From Phytoseiulus persimilis (taxonomy: Eukaryota > Arthropoda > Arachnida > Mesostigmata > Phytoseiidae): a DNA stretch of 64,000 nucleotides. Of the stretch, positions 47,200-60,700 are shown piece after piece. Each line of letters starts with the position of its first letter. Position 1 is the stretch's first letter. The notes below the pieces were generated by a model that was not told where the DNA came from, ran no database searches, and worked only from the letters and a program-made list of their open reading frames with translations. The stretch is taken from positions 32,798,001-32,862,000 of the forward strand of contig CM075101.1 in the NCBI GenBank assembly GCA_037576195.1, given 5' to 3'. The position numbers and the translations under genes were made by a program.

Positions 47200-50100
47200 C
47201 ATGGGTGTTAGGTCGTGTCGAGCAGGATTGTTGTCGAGCTGCAAACCATGTCAGACATTTCCAAGGTCAGGAACTGATGGCTCCTGAAGCTCCAGAACTC
47301 AACATGAAAGCCTGTGACCCGGGGTCCTGTTGTTTGCCGGCTGAAGTTGAATGAGACTCGATGGTCGAGGGCACCGGGATCCCTCACAGACCCTTTCTCA
47401 AACGAAGGAGAGAGAGTCTGCGACCGCGACGGGGGAAACCAAACCGAGGAGCGTGGAACAACACGGAACAACGTGCGTCAGGGCTGCAACAGCTGATCCA
47501 ACGAGTGATCCCACTCGGAAAGCGACACCTTGATGGACGCCGGTGACAGCGATTGAGGCGCAACACTCGATGAGCTCTTCTTGGTTTGAGAGCCACCATT
47601 TCCGTGAGCACTATGCATATCCCCGAGCCTCACGCTGATTCAGCAGGAGTCGTCCAAAAGAGCAGACTATGGTCGCCGATTTGTTCCACGATAGCTTGGA
47701 ATTCATTACATTTTCGAGCGATGTGTACTGAGCTCTGATCGGGATTGCGATCTCCAATGTAGGGAACACAGGGACCGCCGGCTGAATGCTTCCGCCCAGA
47801 CCCTGGTGGAATTGAAGAAGCAGCCCCAGTTTGTTCCAGCGTCCCTGACATGAGAGAGCTCATTGTTTGAACTAATCGCCGGCTGCTTCGTTCCGGTGGG
47901 ACATGAATCAAAAGTTGGCGAATTACTCTAAGTCAAGGCGAGTGGTTTCGACGAACTTTGATAGGGCTGCGGTGTAAGTGAAGCTCTTCTGGTTTTTATG
48001 CTCCTAGTACTCCCGCTGCCCAAGGATAACGCGCAAGAACGAAGAACTTCCGCCACATCGAAACTGTTCATCTTTCTCGGCGAGACACGATGCTTTGAGA
48101 AGAGCTGCTTCTGTTGGAGTCCCCTTATCGAACTCGAGGTAACTTCGAATTCAAGAAACTTCGGCCAGTATTCCCAGTTGAAATCATCCCACGGCTCGTT
48201 ATCTCAGTCCTTAGAGTGGGTAACCTGTGCTCGACATTGGGCCCCGCGCCTCAGGCTCGACGCGAGTCTGTTTCCCTGCAAGGGTGCATCACGACCTTTT
48301 TCGGCTTCTTCAGGTTTCGACTTTGCGATTCGAGGGTGCACAAATACCTCCGATCAATCCCAACGATCGCGATGTCATTGGTTCGGAATCCCGAAAAGCC
48401 GAAATTACGAAAACCTCGAATCCGGAACGCTCGAAATACCGAACGCCCGAATTCCCGAAAACTCGAAGTGCTGAAAAAGGTTTCTCATCGTCGGAAAGCA
48501 GTTGAGACTTCTGTGTCGAGCGCCGAGCCCAGCTATGCTAGAATATCGTCTTTTCTTGGTTCTCCAATGTTGCCCCGTCAGGATGTGTCTGTCTCATTCC
48601 TTGCGGACGGCTACAAGCGGTACTAGAGCTTCCTTCCAGTCAACGGGTTTAATGAGCGTGTTTTGAGAGTTTGACGAGCATCCTTCCATAATACTAGCTG
48701 GCAACTGAGCATTGATCCCTAGTGTCCATACTCCGACGAGCGAACCTGTGTCGGATGGTCGCCTGTCTTTGAAACCTCGATGCTCCCTCACGTTGAACGT
48801 GAGCCTCGCGCTCGGAACTCTCGAATGCTTCGAGCTTTTGGCACTTTAAATGTCTCCTCGACGAGCGAGTAAACTTCATTCCGCTTCATATATTTGGGCT
48901 GATATTTTTGTAACACGTGGCATCTGAGGTTTGCGATCAGAAGTGTCGGCTCTCGGCTACGGCCGAGTGGGGCACTCTCTGTGGCTACATTGTTGACCGG
49001 GAAACTGGAAATACGGTACTCATTCCGGTTCGTCCCGAACGACCCCGAGGGGACTGGACCCGAGAACTCACAGCTCCGGAATCTTAATGGTTCTTTTCAT
49101 CTATCGGTACACGGAGGCGCTATCGAATCGAGACTTCCATGGCCAGAAGCCATGGCAGAAGCTCTGCATGGAAGCTTCGATTGATGTACTATGGGGCGGG
49201 AAGCGATTTCGGGATTCCGGGTTTTCGGGTGCACACCATGTCATTCCGGTAAACAGCTGGAATATTCCTTGACTTTCCTGCAGTGAGGCGGAATCAAAGT
49301 CGATGACGGACCTACACAGCAGTACTCCCGATGAGGAGTGATCGGTGATTGACTGAAACGCGATTCCCATGAAGAGCTTCATGTCTAGGAACTTTGAGTT
49401 TCGGCTCCCTGTGCAGTCGCCACTTCAAACTGTCTGCCGACTTCTGTCCTCCGCTTTCGAGAGCGCTAAGTGGCTCAACATAACATTTCGAATCACTCGT
49501 TCCACAATGACAAGTTAATGCCTGCTCTTAACGAAGACAACATTCCCAGCAAATAAACGGCTTTCATATGTCCTTGTCCGTCTCCCGCTCGTTCCACTGG
49601 AAGTTGAGGGATCCCGCTCTATCGGTATGAACGATGTAGAGACGTCCAACCATCTCCGAGAAAAATCCATTCATTTTGAAGCTGAATGAAGCATTAAGAC
49701 CCTCTCTGAAATCAGCACAATCGGAATGGCTGACGTTGCATTGGAGAAGCCTGCGAGTATCTTCGTTGAGCACCTCGTATTCTCAGGAAAAATTGAAGAT
49801 TGTTCCATTACAGACATTACGCTGACACGCGCCCTTCTGATTCGCCCGCTCCGAGGCGAAGAAGCAGAAAGAGGCATGGTCAACCTTATTATATTGCTTC
49901 GAAATTCCCTTCGAGAGCACAGCGAGCAACAACCAGGCAAACGCGTGGTCCCCTTGATTCGCACGCGATCTCAGCTAGCTTCGTTTATAGCTGAGTGAGT
50001 GAACAATAGATTCGATCACCAGGCCGCTCGGAGTCACCTGCCCATTTGCTGTTTACGGGATCGATCCACTTCCGTACAAGACTTTGATTAACAGGTCCTC

Positions 50101-53100
50101 TGCATAGTTCTCGCAACATGCGAAACACCGATCCAATCGCAACGCGCTCTTGAAATGTAACTCTGCCATATTTCCTGGAAACTAGCGAGCTCGTGTCGCG
50201 GCGATGAATGAAATTAAATCTCCCATTTTTCGATCATGAACACTGCTCGTTTCAGCCACTACAGACCCTATATCCTCCTAGTAGACAGAGCAGTCTTCGC
50301 GGTGAAAGTTCTCTTCCGCAGCCTTGGATCGCGAGAGGTGTGAGTTAATGGTCCGCCCGATCGTATCGGTGGAAAGAACGGCACCCTAAGGAGAAAATCG
50401 AGGCAGCAGGCACGTTCCACGGGTATATCCGTGAGCAGATGCCGCGACAGTGGAAAATACAATGAACCATATTAAAAGATTGGGTCAACTGAGCAGAGTT
50501 CCTTGCCTCGGGCTCAACGTTACGATCTCTGGAGCTCCTCTCCGAAAGCAAACGCATCAGTGTTCCTTGCATCAAACAAGCGCCTGCGGTACCACAGAGG
50601 GGTATATACAACTGAGTCACAGCCTGGACTGCTCGTCGGCATCCTGACCTAAGAGGTGGCTCGGAGATTTTGTTCCTCCCTGCCACAAAATATTCACTGC
50701 TGTCGAAGCTCAGGCCCTAGTTGCACTCTAATCTTGTTTCGATGGCTCTCTCATCGTATCTGCGCTTCTTCCTCCGGGCATGGGCACATTCCGGGAAGAC
50801 GGCCACGCCGTATGTGCTTTCTTTCAGCATGGTGCTGCATGGCAAAGGAGACTGGCTCATTCCCCGCACGTTGGAGTGCACGCGTGCTTACGCTGAAGCG
50901 ATTTCAGATCTCGTTGCCATTTTGACAGTCACTTTCCAAGGTCTACCGGGGATCCGCGGCGATCGAAGTGATACTTACAGACCGCCTCATTCACTCATCA
51001 AGGCCGCAATTTTCTCGACCGACGACGCCACGCCGCCGGCAACCCTGACATCAGCCTCGGTTAGTTCCGTGACCAGAAGAGCATCCGTTCTGAGCGGCCC
51101 CTAGTTCCAGGAAACGGACAGCGTTCCCCACAGCCTCTAAGAACTCGAATTGAAAAGGTAGATTAAGATTCGAAGCTGACCAAGATTCCAGTTGAACTTG
51201 GAAGAGCACACCTGATGCAATTTATCATCAGCGAGTCTACCTGAGCCACTAGCTGGCCTCCTAGACGGCGCGTGTGTGCAGCAACGTCGCTTTGATCGGA
51301 AGGAGTCCAACACTCTGGGAGTTCTGACTGCCTTTCCCTCTCGAAAAGGGTTCCTCAATCCTCTGATGCACGTTGTATGTATCCAGGTTCCTTCGGTGGA
51401 CGGTTTGTGTCGACGATTCCACGTTTCGCATCGTGATATTTACCGTTAGAACTGACTAAGTGTAGGATTCATCGTCACAGCAACGAAGCAGAGACCGGTG
51501 GCGCGAACCAGAGTCAGCGAGATTCAAACGACGAACTCGATTTGGGTTCTTGGTGACGCACCCACGCGGTGCCGTAATATCAGTAGATAGTGGAAAAAGC
51601 AGCCAGCCATTAACGATCATTAAACCAATATGGGCTTTATACAGGCCCAACTTCCCTACTCACTTATCAGTTCTAACGTGGTCGTTTAATGAGACTCTCC
51701 CGATCGTAAACGATGCCGAACGAGCCGCGCGGGACACAAGCCATCGCAACCATTTTCTGAGATTCTCGCTACAATACGAAAGTAGCGCTCCCCATCATCT
51801 CGTTGTCCACGGCATCGGCCGTGGCCTCGAATTGACGATTCGAAGCAACCACTACAGACATCGTCGGAGTCAGAAGATCTCCTCGGAGTTACATAAATGG
51901 GCTCGAGGGGTTCAGACAGCGGCGTCCAGCGCGATTCGGTGCATGGATGTGACATGGACTGTTAAAAAGAGAGGATGATACAAGGCCGCAAGGGAGTTGA
52001 CGTGGCGCGGAATGGGCGGGAAAGGCTGCAAGAGCCACGCGTCACCGAACGTCTCGGGCGAGTCCTTATCCGGAAGGACAGTTGGTTCAGAACGCCGTGG
52101 TTCCAAATTTCTGGAAGTAGAGTTTTCAGTCAGAAATCCATCGAATCGAAATCCGACAACGTTATTTCGCGCTTCTTTGGGAAAGTGGAGATGAACAAGG
52201 AGTGGAACGTTTCCGAGAAAGGCACAAAATGACGTTGTTGGAAATGGTTGCCATGAATTTGCGACTGAAAACTCGACTCGGACGTTACGACGTTTTGGAT
52301 CTGTGCTCTTCGATTCCGACATCAACAGCTCCATGATAAGCGGCGACCGGACTTGCGTTGTCAACCCCGGGGTAGAAACTGGCAGCGAGGGAGCTCGATT
52401 ACAGTTTCGCCTAATGGCAACAGCTCGACAGTGATTCAGTCACGGATGAGTCGACACTCCGCATATTCCGGGATTTCGGAATGTTAATCTAAACGGAGTC
52501 GAAGCAAACCGCCTCGATTCCTTTCGTGGGAAAGAGCCACGTGTATCGCAGCTTATTCTCCCGGCACCGGCTCGAGGCACAGGATGATATCCTTTCAGGT
52601 TCGCAGCGAACCGAGGTCACGCTCGAATCGGAGCATCTTTGGCCCTCCATTACCCGAATATGTCGAGATTAAGATATTCTCATCGAAAGTGCCACTGCCC
52701 GGCGGAGCGTGACTCCTGCGGTTATCGTTACGGGAACATCAACGAACTCAGTTGGAATTCCTAATCAAACACGGTTACGCTATCTCCAAAGTGTTCTTCC
52801 CTATCCTGGGGCGGTTTTGCACCAGCGTAACGACGATTCAAACTCGGGCTGGAGGGGCCATTTTTCTGCTGGGACTCCGCTGCCGGCACGCACGGAGAGA
52901 GTCCTCTATCGAACAGTGGAAAATTGGTGGGAGATTGAGAAGAATCGCGAACATTCGCACAACAGGTGACCCCGGAGGCGAAGTTTGAGCAAACGTCGAA
53001 ACGAGTGCAGGCCTGCGGAAGAATTCTCCGCGCCGTCAGGAAGATGAATAATATCTGACCGTTTTCCGGCAATCAAACAGCGCACCGTTTCTCGAGTCGA

Positions 53101-53887
53101 ATAGTTCGCGGCGTTGTTCGGAGACGAATCCCGCCATCATCAACATTGATATCGATTCTTGCTGAACGATTCCGGAAGGAGATTGGGGGCAACAAGTGCG
53201 AAACTTTTCGTGTTCTTGCGATGCCTGCAATGCTGACACTCTGGGCATGGTTCCTGTCGCATTATGGAGGAAAACTCTCGAAAACATAGAGGTTCCCATC
53301 TAACCATGGGTTCCAAGGAGGTCTCGGTTTCCGCTCTGCGCTTTGCATGCACTTTGCTTGTGAAGGTACTTCCGCCAACGCCGCTCATAGCAAAGCCATG
53401 ATCTGGACTGGTACTCGAGTGGGTTCTCGATGGAGGTCGCGGAGGTCGCAGCGGAATGTTTTTGCAAAACACTGACTCGAACGAAGAGATACGAAGGGCA
53501 AGGAACCCAATATCTTGATGGCTATTTTACGAACCTTCTCCTCGGATCGAACTTTCTTGGTTTCGAGACTGAGCTTGAGTCACTGGATCGCGTAGCGTGT
53601 ATTCTAATTTTTCAATATCCTCCAGTGACTTCGGGGAGGCTGATGTTAGGTTTTTGTTGTTCAAGCCAGGCTATCATAACCGACTGAATCTGGCTTCGTT
53701 GAAACGCGTCATACGGTTCAGTTGTGAATAATCTCCATTTTCACTCAGCGATAGTTCATTTGTATTCTTCGCTGACACTCGATCTGGCTGCGACCGAATG
53801 AGGCCAACCAGGGAAATATCCTTTCGATAGATTGAGTGAATTTCATAGACTTCCTCGGAATGGATCTCGATATTGAACGATAGCCAG
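47200..53887. other. 5' flank of the receptor gene and intergenic DNA
   Basis: The receptor promoter and any 5' non-coding exons should lie here. An AG in ACATCAG about 30 nt before the start codon could be an acceptor. No TATA box was identified with confidence. The CGAA minisatellite lies at 48.4 kb. No other gene is recognised. Confidence 0.45.
48384..48470. repeat. Degenerate ~8-bp minisatellite, CGAAnnnn
   Basis: About eleven consecutive units begin with CGAA or CGGA and are mostly 8 bp long: CGGAATCC, CGAAAAGC, CGAAATTA, CGAAAACCT, CGAATC, CGGAACGCT, CGAAATAC, CGAACGCC, CGAATTCC, CGAAAACT, CGAAGTG. It lies about 1.2 kb upstream of the receptor start codon, on the 5' side of that gene. 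Confidence 0.8.
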
Positions 53888-53925
53888 TCAATCGACCGGC
53901 GCCTGATAGGCAGTCAACCACACAA

Positions 53926-53936
53926 GGGGGGGGGGG
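53926..53936. repeat. Poly-G tract (11 G)
   Basis: A run of eleven G lies within the unspliced extension of the candidate frame at 53888-54694, where it encodes prolines on the minus strand. Confidence 0.9.
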
Positions 53937-54089
53937 TTGCCAGCTCGGAGATCCCAACCTTTGAAACGTTCTCGACATCTTCGCACGCGGAGAGTTTCGC
54001 GGAGATTATTGGGTGAGGGTCTGTCCTGATTCCACTGAGCGTGCCCAACTCCGCCCGTCACTCTAGACACGAGCGACTTCTTGATCACT

Positions 54090-54694
54090 TCATTCGCAGA
54101 TATTGTCCGACTGTTCCAAAAAATGGGACAGTCCCGTGAGCTGAAAAGAAGAATGGGCAAAAAAGACCACTCCAAGAGTTGGGATTCCATTCCCTGAGAT
54201 GTCACCTCAGTTCGCCAGCGCCAACGGCCTCGGGTAGTAGAAATTCGACAGCAGATGTTTGCACACTCTGCGAGCTCTACACTTAGACCCAGAGCTTGAA
54301 TTCCAACGCTTTCAAGTTTGCTGTGATCCACTTCAGCACACGCCTCGAACAGGTTAAGAATTCTAATCGGATTATGCAAAGCTGAGTTGCAAGAAGCCAT
54401 TCCCTGAGAACTTCGTGTGTGCGGCTTCAATCGTGGAAAACTGTACGAGCTGCCTGTCGAGAAATCATTTGCCCGCAGCTCCGATAGCTCCGAAACTGTG
54501 GAGCGCTCACTCTCAGATGTCTCTGACACAAGTTGATCCCTCAAAATTCGCTCACTCAGTCTGTTGAGACAAAGATCTATGAGCTGTTCGTGTCTGTAAC
54601 TGCTGGGTCCGTCGCGGGTCTGAGCGAGGGTGTTTGTGAGCCACATAATCTCCCCTCCATCTCCCGTTGAGTCTAGCATCCGTATTCTGCTCAT
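54090..54694 (-). CDS. Candidate protein of unknown function, possibly two exons
   Basis: This is the longest open frame in the window (ATG at 54694, 268 codons if unspliced, ending 53888). I do not recognise a family. The N-terminal 160 residues look protein-like: a helical stretch (EQLIDLCLNRLSERILRDQL), a Ser/Glu-rich linker, and a second helical stretch (NLFEACAEVDHSKL). A plausible splice model uses donor GTGACA (54200-54205) and acceptor TTTTGCCCATTCTTCTTTTCAG (ending 54141). This removes a 65-nt intron and joins in phase 0 to a short last exon 54090-54140 ending at TGA, giving 179 residues. Upstream of the ATG the frame stays open for about 16 codons, so a further 5' exon is possible. 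There is no domain, signal peptide or membrane segment. A chance open frame cannot be excluded. Confidence 0.4.
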
Positions 54695-54759
54695 TTTGAT
54701 TGCTTTTCCGTTAGACGCTTTCGCGAGCTCATTGTTCTCCTTCAGTCAGACGGACAGAT

Positions 54760-57700
54760 GCTCGTTAAGTCACTTTGTGCACAACTTCGTAACGGCCCCC
54801 TGTCGCGCGGGGACGAGGGAGCGTTCACGGAAAGAAGTGAAATAGAGAGAGAATATCGAGCAAATGTCTGACTCCATGAGACCGCGGTATTATTACTGCC
54901 ACGAAATCTGTGGCTCGCTCGAGCAAGCGAGTTTCGATGTGCTCCCAGATGAGTATGGAATGTCGAGCCGGAGAAATGAGGCGGAAGAACGGAGATCTCG
55001 GGAAGTGAACTGGGGATTCTGGTCGAAATAGAGACATAGAGCGAAGAAAAACTCGGCTCGAGCGTCAAGGGCATGGGAGTGAGTCATCGAACGGAAAATA
55101 ATCCCGATTCTGGACTTTCTGGACTCGCGCTCAGAGTGATTCCGAGCCGCTGTCTCCCGCTGATCACCTCCTTCCATCTGAGATAGTTGATAACGGAGAC
55201 TACTTCGGGAGCTCTTCCGTTCAATTCTTTCGATCGACGGTGGCTCCGTGCTGGCCGAATCACTTGTTCCGAAACATCAACATCAGCCGAAGCAGAGGAT
55301 GTCTACGACTACGAAGTCTTTTCCGGAGGTTATAGATCTTACAGGATGCTGCAACTTTGACAAGTATGCCTGATCAACAAAGTCATGCTGCTCTCCGACG
55401 GGATCTCTTCGTGAAGGAGCCATTCTCCTGAGTAGGAGGATAACACAATTATGGGCCCTACGACATCGCCGAGAAGTCCGTGCGGCATAGCCACATCGAC
55501 GCTGGCTTGGAGCTCGAGCGATGGACTCCGAGGATGGTTTGGATCGCCGATTCCGAATGCCCGACCCCCACGCGAACCGGGAGGTGCCGTAACTTCGCCA
55601 TCAGAACGAGCGATCGAGCCTCAGAGATAATTTGCTGCGGCCTTCAGAGGAAAATCTGTTATTCCATTGGAAGGATGGATCCTCCACAACCGTGACGACC
55701 TGGACGTCCCGATTTCTCTTACTCTCTTCACAGAATTATTTTCTCCCCGAACCGCATCCAGGTATCATCGTCCTTAGACTCGCGTCGGTAGATGAAATAC
55801 GTATCCAGTATATATTGATTTAATTCACGAGTCTCCGCATGTATAGCTGGAAATTACAATCCCTGTCCGTGAAAACCTCGTAGTCTTTCATCAGAGCTCA
55901 GAGCTGATACTCCGGAAACCATGGCAATCGAGTGAAGTCTCTACCCCGTTGCGCTCTCGATATGAGCCGTTCTTCCGCGACGCTGTTTCGAATCGATCGA
56001 GTCTGGGAGCTTGACTGCACGATTCGCATCGTTTCAGAATTCCATGATTCCCAGCTTCGAGAAAGCTCAGAACTGATCCCGCTAAGCTGAGGCAGCTTTG
56101 TGAGTTTTTTTTAAATTTCCAAACATCGTTTTTCGACCATTCGTCTGACACCTCCCCTCTCTGGCACAGACTACGCGAGGCGATTCCGATGCGACTCAAT
56201 CGATACTTCGAGATTCAGACATCAACGAGGAAATGTTCCCTCACCAAACTGGAAACTCTTTTGAAGTCGCAGAGTGAGTTTTCAGAATAGCCCGTGGGGA
56301 CTCACTCTTCCGATTCGAGAGATGTCGATAGTGCCATGGTCCAGTAAGCGATATCCAATCTTGTCTCCCTGTCAGATCCCGCGGTCCCGCGATGAGGACA
56401 ACGGAGACTGTACAGCGCCCCGAGTTCTGATCTCCCCCTTCCATGAACCCGTTCTACACGGGATCCGATGTGGCCTTGGTGCCTCCAAAAAAAGTTTCCC
56501 CGCTTCCGACACCATTCATTTGCGTCTATATATACTGCACACACCGATCCGCCAGATCTCTTCGCACTCTTGCCGGAAGGAAGTCTAAATCCGGAGCAAG
56601 ATCCATTATACGCTAATTACAGCCGTTAGGTCACTCGGAATAAGGACAAAGCGGGACAGACGATCAACGACTCATGAACCGTGAGCCGACCGTAAGGTGG
56701 GAGAATGTGAGTTGAAAGCTCACCGTCACAAAATTCATTCACAGAGAAGAGCGAGGAGCTGATCGCGAGTTGTACAATCATGACATGGCACACTTGAAGA
56801 CTGGCTATGGGGAGATATTCCACGCGGCCAGGTTGGCGAATCGACGGGAGCAATCATGAGCGCTTCCAAATTCATTCCTGACGGCGCTCAATTGCAAGCC
56901 GACCGAACAATCAGTGTACCCTCGCGGTTTGCGTTTCTTTAGATGAGGCAGCATCTGTCAATAGGAAAGCGATGACTGGACTGTTTTCCAGCACAGCGAG
57001 GCACCGAATTGTCTCAGCACCAATTCATGTTCTCATATATTTTAGGTCTGAGATATTTTGGGATGATCCTCGTGACGCATGACGTGCCAGAGTGAAAGAG
57101 TTGAACGGAGGCAAGAACTGAATGTCTCGCATAAATCACGCTAGGAACGGGACGGAGGTAGTTTGAACTCTTGTTGCGGTCCGTCTGATGCATCGAAGTC
57201 GGGTTCAGAGACCGATTCGACTTGCAGCTTCGAAATCGTCTGGGAGGAATCATCCATGGGAACGTAAAAACCTCGTTCTGGCATCACCGTTCAGGCGGAC
57301 ACCATCGATCATCAGATCGCCGGATTCCCCGGAGGTTTCGCCGATTACAAGCTGCGCTCAGATGCTGTCATACATCCCACTGAGCTGTTCTCTATATTGA
57401 TGCCATTTTCAATCCATCAATGCGAATAATCGCTCTCAGGACCTTTTATTAGGAGCCATTCGGAAGGAAGGATAACCAACAAGGACGTCATCTGCTAGCT
57501 TACAACGCGAAAATGAACCGTGGAGGGTAGATTCAAATGCGATTCCAGAGAACATTGTGTTTCCTTTCCCGTGAACGTGGGCTCCCAAAACTGGCATACA
57601 GGACCTTAGTTGGGACCTTGATATCGAGGAGTTCGCGCGCTGCAAATGTGCCCTCGCGTTCAGCGCGCGTTGTTCCCCACGTCTGGGGAATGGTTATTAT

Positions 57701-60700
57701 GCACACTGAACGATCACTGTTCGAATGACCCCAGGGGTCGACTGAACAATCAGGCGAATGAAGCAATAACCGAGAGGATGAGCAAGATTGACTGCACGGA
57801 ACCTGTCGGCACGCAGCGGGAACATGTTGTATTTGGAGCATAACATAGCTCTCTTGAAAGGCAAGCTGGGCTGACTGCCGACTTCAATACATAATTCTTC
57901 AGGACTCCACATGTGGGAAGAGGAGAGCAGTGGGGAAAAGGGAGAGGAGCGGAAAACTGTCGGCTCGAGGAGGAAACACGAGGTCGGTGAACCAGAGCAT
58001 GAGATGACCGCGCGACCGGAGACGCTCCTCGTAGCCACAGCGATCGTCCTTCTTGGAATTCCTCGTACGCATCGTTGTTCATGTGGCTCTACTCGCGGAG
58101 AAAATCGCTCGGGTTGTCTATCTCATGCATAGAATTCCTGCTCAAGTTGGGAAACTTTTGGCCCCGTCGTTCGTTCGGAGAATTACTTGCGAGCAGAGTG
58201 AGGAATTGAGGAGGAATTCCTCACTCGATTCCGAGTTCTACGTTTGGCGAGGCGTCTCTGTCTGTATGCCATGTTAGAGCACCACAAGCTCATCCCGGAA
58301 TCCTGTCGCGTCAAAGACCTGAAAAAAATGCGGATCGAGCATCACAACGACGGCGGCGTCTCATTCAGAGTCCACCGCTGGTATGATCGTCCAGATTCAG
58401 CGCTCAGTGATCCCTGATTTCCCGCCACGTAAAAACACTGACATTCTCAAAGGATCCTCACCTCTTTAGTTTGAGATTGACAGAGCAGATACTTCGAATC
58501 CAGTGGAAGCAAGGTCTCCAATGACTGTAATTTTCTAGCAGCTCAAGTGGTGTGAAGCTTATTCAAGATGGATTCATTGATGCTGCGTTCGGAATATGCT
58601 GGTTCGGTGCGCACGTGCGCCCCGACATCCTGGGATCACGGCCAGCTCGGCCGAGAGAGCGTCAGTTCATAGGCCTAGACCCGGCCCAATAATCTGTCGG
58701 GAATCGGACGACCTGGAAGGGACGTATGGCTGGTTCCTAGGAGGGCTCTATCTCTCCCATGGAACGCGCCAGCGCAGACCGTGGAGTGAAATCAGGAGGT
58801 ATTTGTGACCGAAATTCATTGCCGAACAGCCCTAAACGTGCGTACATGTTGGACTCGGTGGTCAGTTCCCAGTCGTGGTAATGATCTCGATCCGAAATCG
58901 GAGGCCCCTATTCATGTGACGTCTTTTGAGGAGAACTATCCCTTAATATTTTTACAGTCGCGATCACTCATCGATGGCCGCATTTCTGCTCACAAGGTCG
59001 ATTCATCAGTTCGGACCATGAGGATCATTATTGGAATGAGGAATAAGTACCCGAAGCTCGCCCCACGGCGAGGGCAGGTTGTGGCGGTATCTGTTGCCCG
59101 AGTAAGAGCTCTTCTTCGGAGTCAATGAGCCAGCTGCCAACTGAAGTTTGCCGAGCTCCATTAGATCGTTGAATTGATGGCTCAATAAATCCTTTTTCGT
59201 GCGAACATGTTAGTCGGAGAGCGAATATCGCAGGCGGGCTCCCCGAACTGAAAAGCCAATGGCCAAGTTTCGAGTAGGAGTACGAATCAGCACGTCTCCT
59301 CTCGGTCAGAGTTACACATTCCTCGACCCTTCGATTGTCCAGCGTCTCATGGGAAACCTCTCGGACTCATGTGCAGTATCATTCGAATCGTCTGTGCGTC
59401 TCATACAGCGAATCAATGGGATTCATGCGACGAGACCCGATATTGCGGGTTTCTGGTTTCTACCGCACAGAAAGATTGCCTTTATGATTGTTCTGTCGAT
59501 CTATCATACGACTGAACAGTCCAAGTTTCCTGTGAGCTCGAGCGCGTGGCGACGGAGGATGGGGAGACAAGGGATTTGAGCCAGGTCACGGACAGCATAC
59601 CACTGTCCGGTTGGCGTTGAGCATCCACGTCGATATCCTCGAAACCCTCCAATGTGGGCCGCCTGGCTGCGTATTAGACGAGGACTTGTCGAATTCTACT
59701 TCTTTCAGCGTCGAGGACCAGAGCTCGCCCTGCGTATAACTCGAGCGATCAGTGGGGAGGAAGAAAGGAGCGTTGCGCTGTAGAATTCTCCGGCGTAGCC
59801 TACTCACGCTCTTGATTTTCTCCGCGAGAGTGTTTGGCGGTGCTGTTTGCTATTCTATTTGGTTGAAGAGGCCTTCCGGAAGCGTAATCCTCATCGAGTC
59901 TTCATCCAAATAGAACGAACGCAAGAACAACAGTGTGGGCATCCGAGCCTCTACGCTGGGTGTTGCCCCAGACAAGGGAGGTTGGTTTTGGCCGAGAGCC
60001 CTCAGAAAAGTTGCCGTTCGTCGCTGGTGGTTCTCGGAATGGGACGACTCGAAAAAACTGAGAATTCCCGACATTTTAGGGTAGTCGTAGTTGACTTAGA
60101 GAGCGCTAATCATCCGGAAACATATCGTGTCTCGGCCGCGAACACGATCCAGTTTGGTTGGAGGCGATGCCTGTTTTTCGTTAGAGCCTTCTCGGAACCG
60201 CATCCGAGTTTTTTCTTCTAGGAATCAATCATTTCTCAAAGTTCCCATGGTGTGCAGGATAGCTCAGAGTTTTCGAGCGCCTCCTTACATCACCGAGTTA
60301 CACTCCGGGCGCTGATGTCGGTGGCCGTTTCGAGGTAAAAGTCGGGCGTTTCCCGCGCCCCCATAGGTTGAACATTCTGAAGCTCATGGCACGGACTCTA
60401 TCTCAGCGGTAGGGAGGCGGAGACGGAGGGATGGCGAGGAAGAAGGGCGTAGTGAGCTGTGTCGGCCATGGGGCTGTCCCGCAATTATATCAATCTCATC
60501 GAAAAGCTATAACCCGGTGCAGGAACATGCTTCCGCTAACGGATGATTTTGCAGGCCTGAATCTTCGATTCCTCCTACTACCTTCTACAATGGACTCCGA
60601 AACATCAGAGCATGTGGTACCTGGGGGGAGGGAGCGAGTCCTCGACAGAAACGAAGACGATTCGCACGAGCCAACCCAAACGTGAGAAACTGAATCATGA

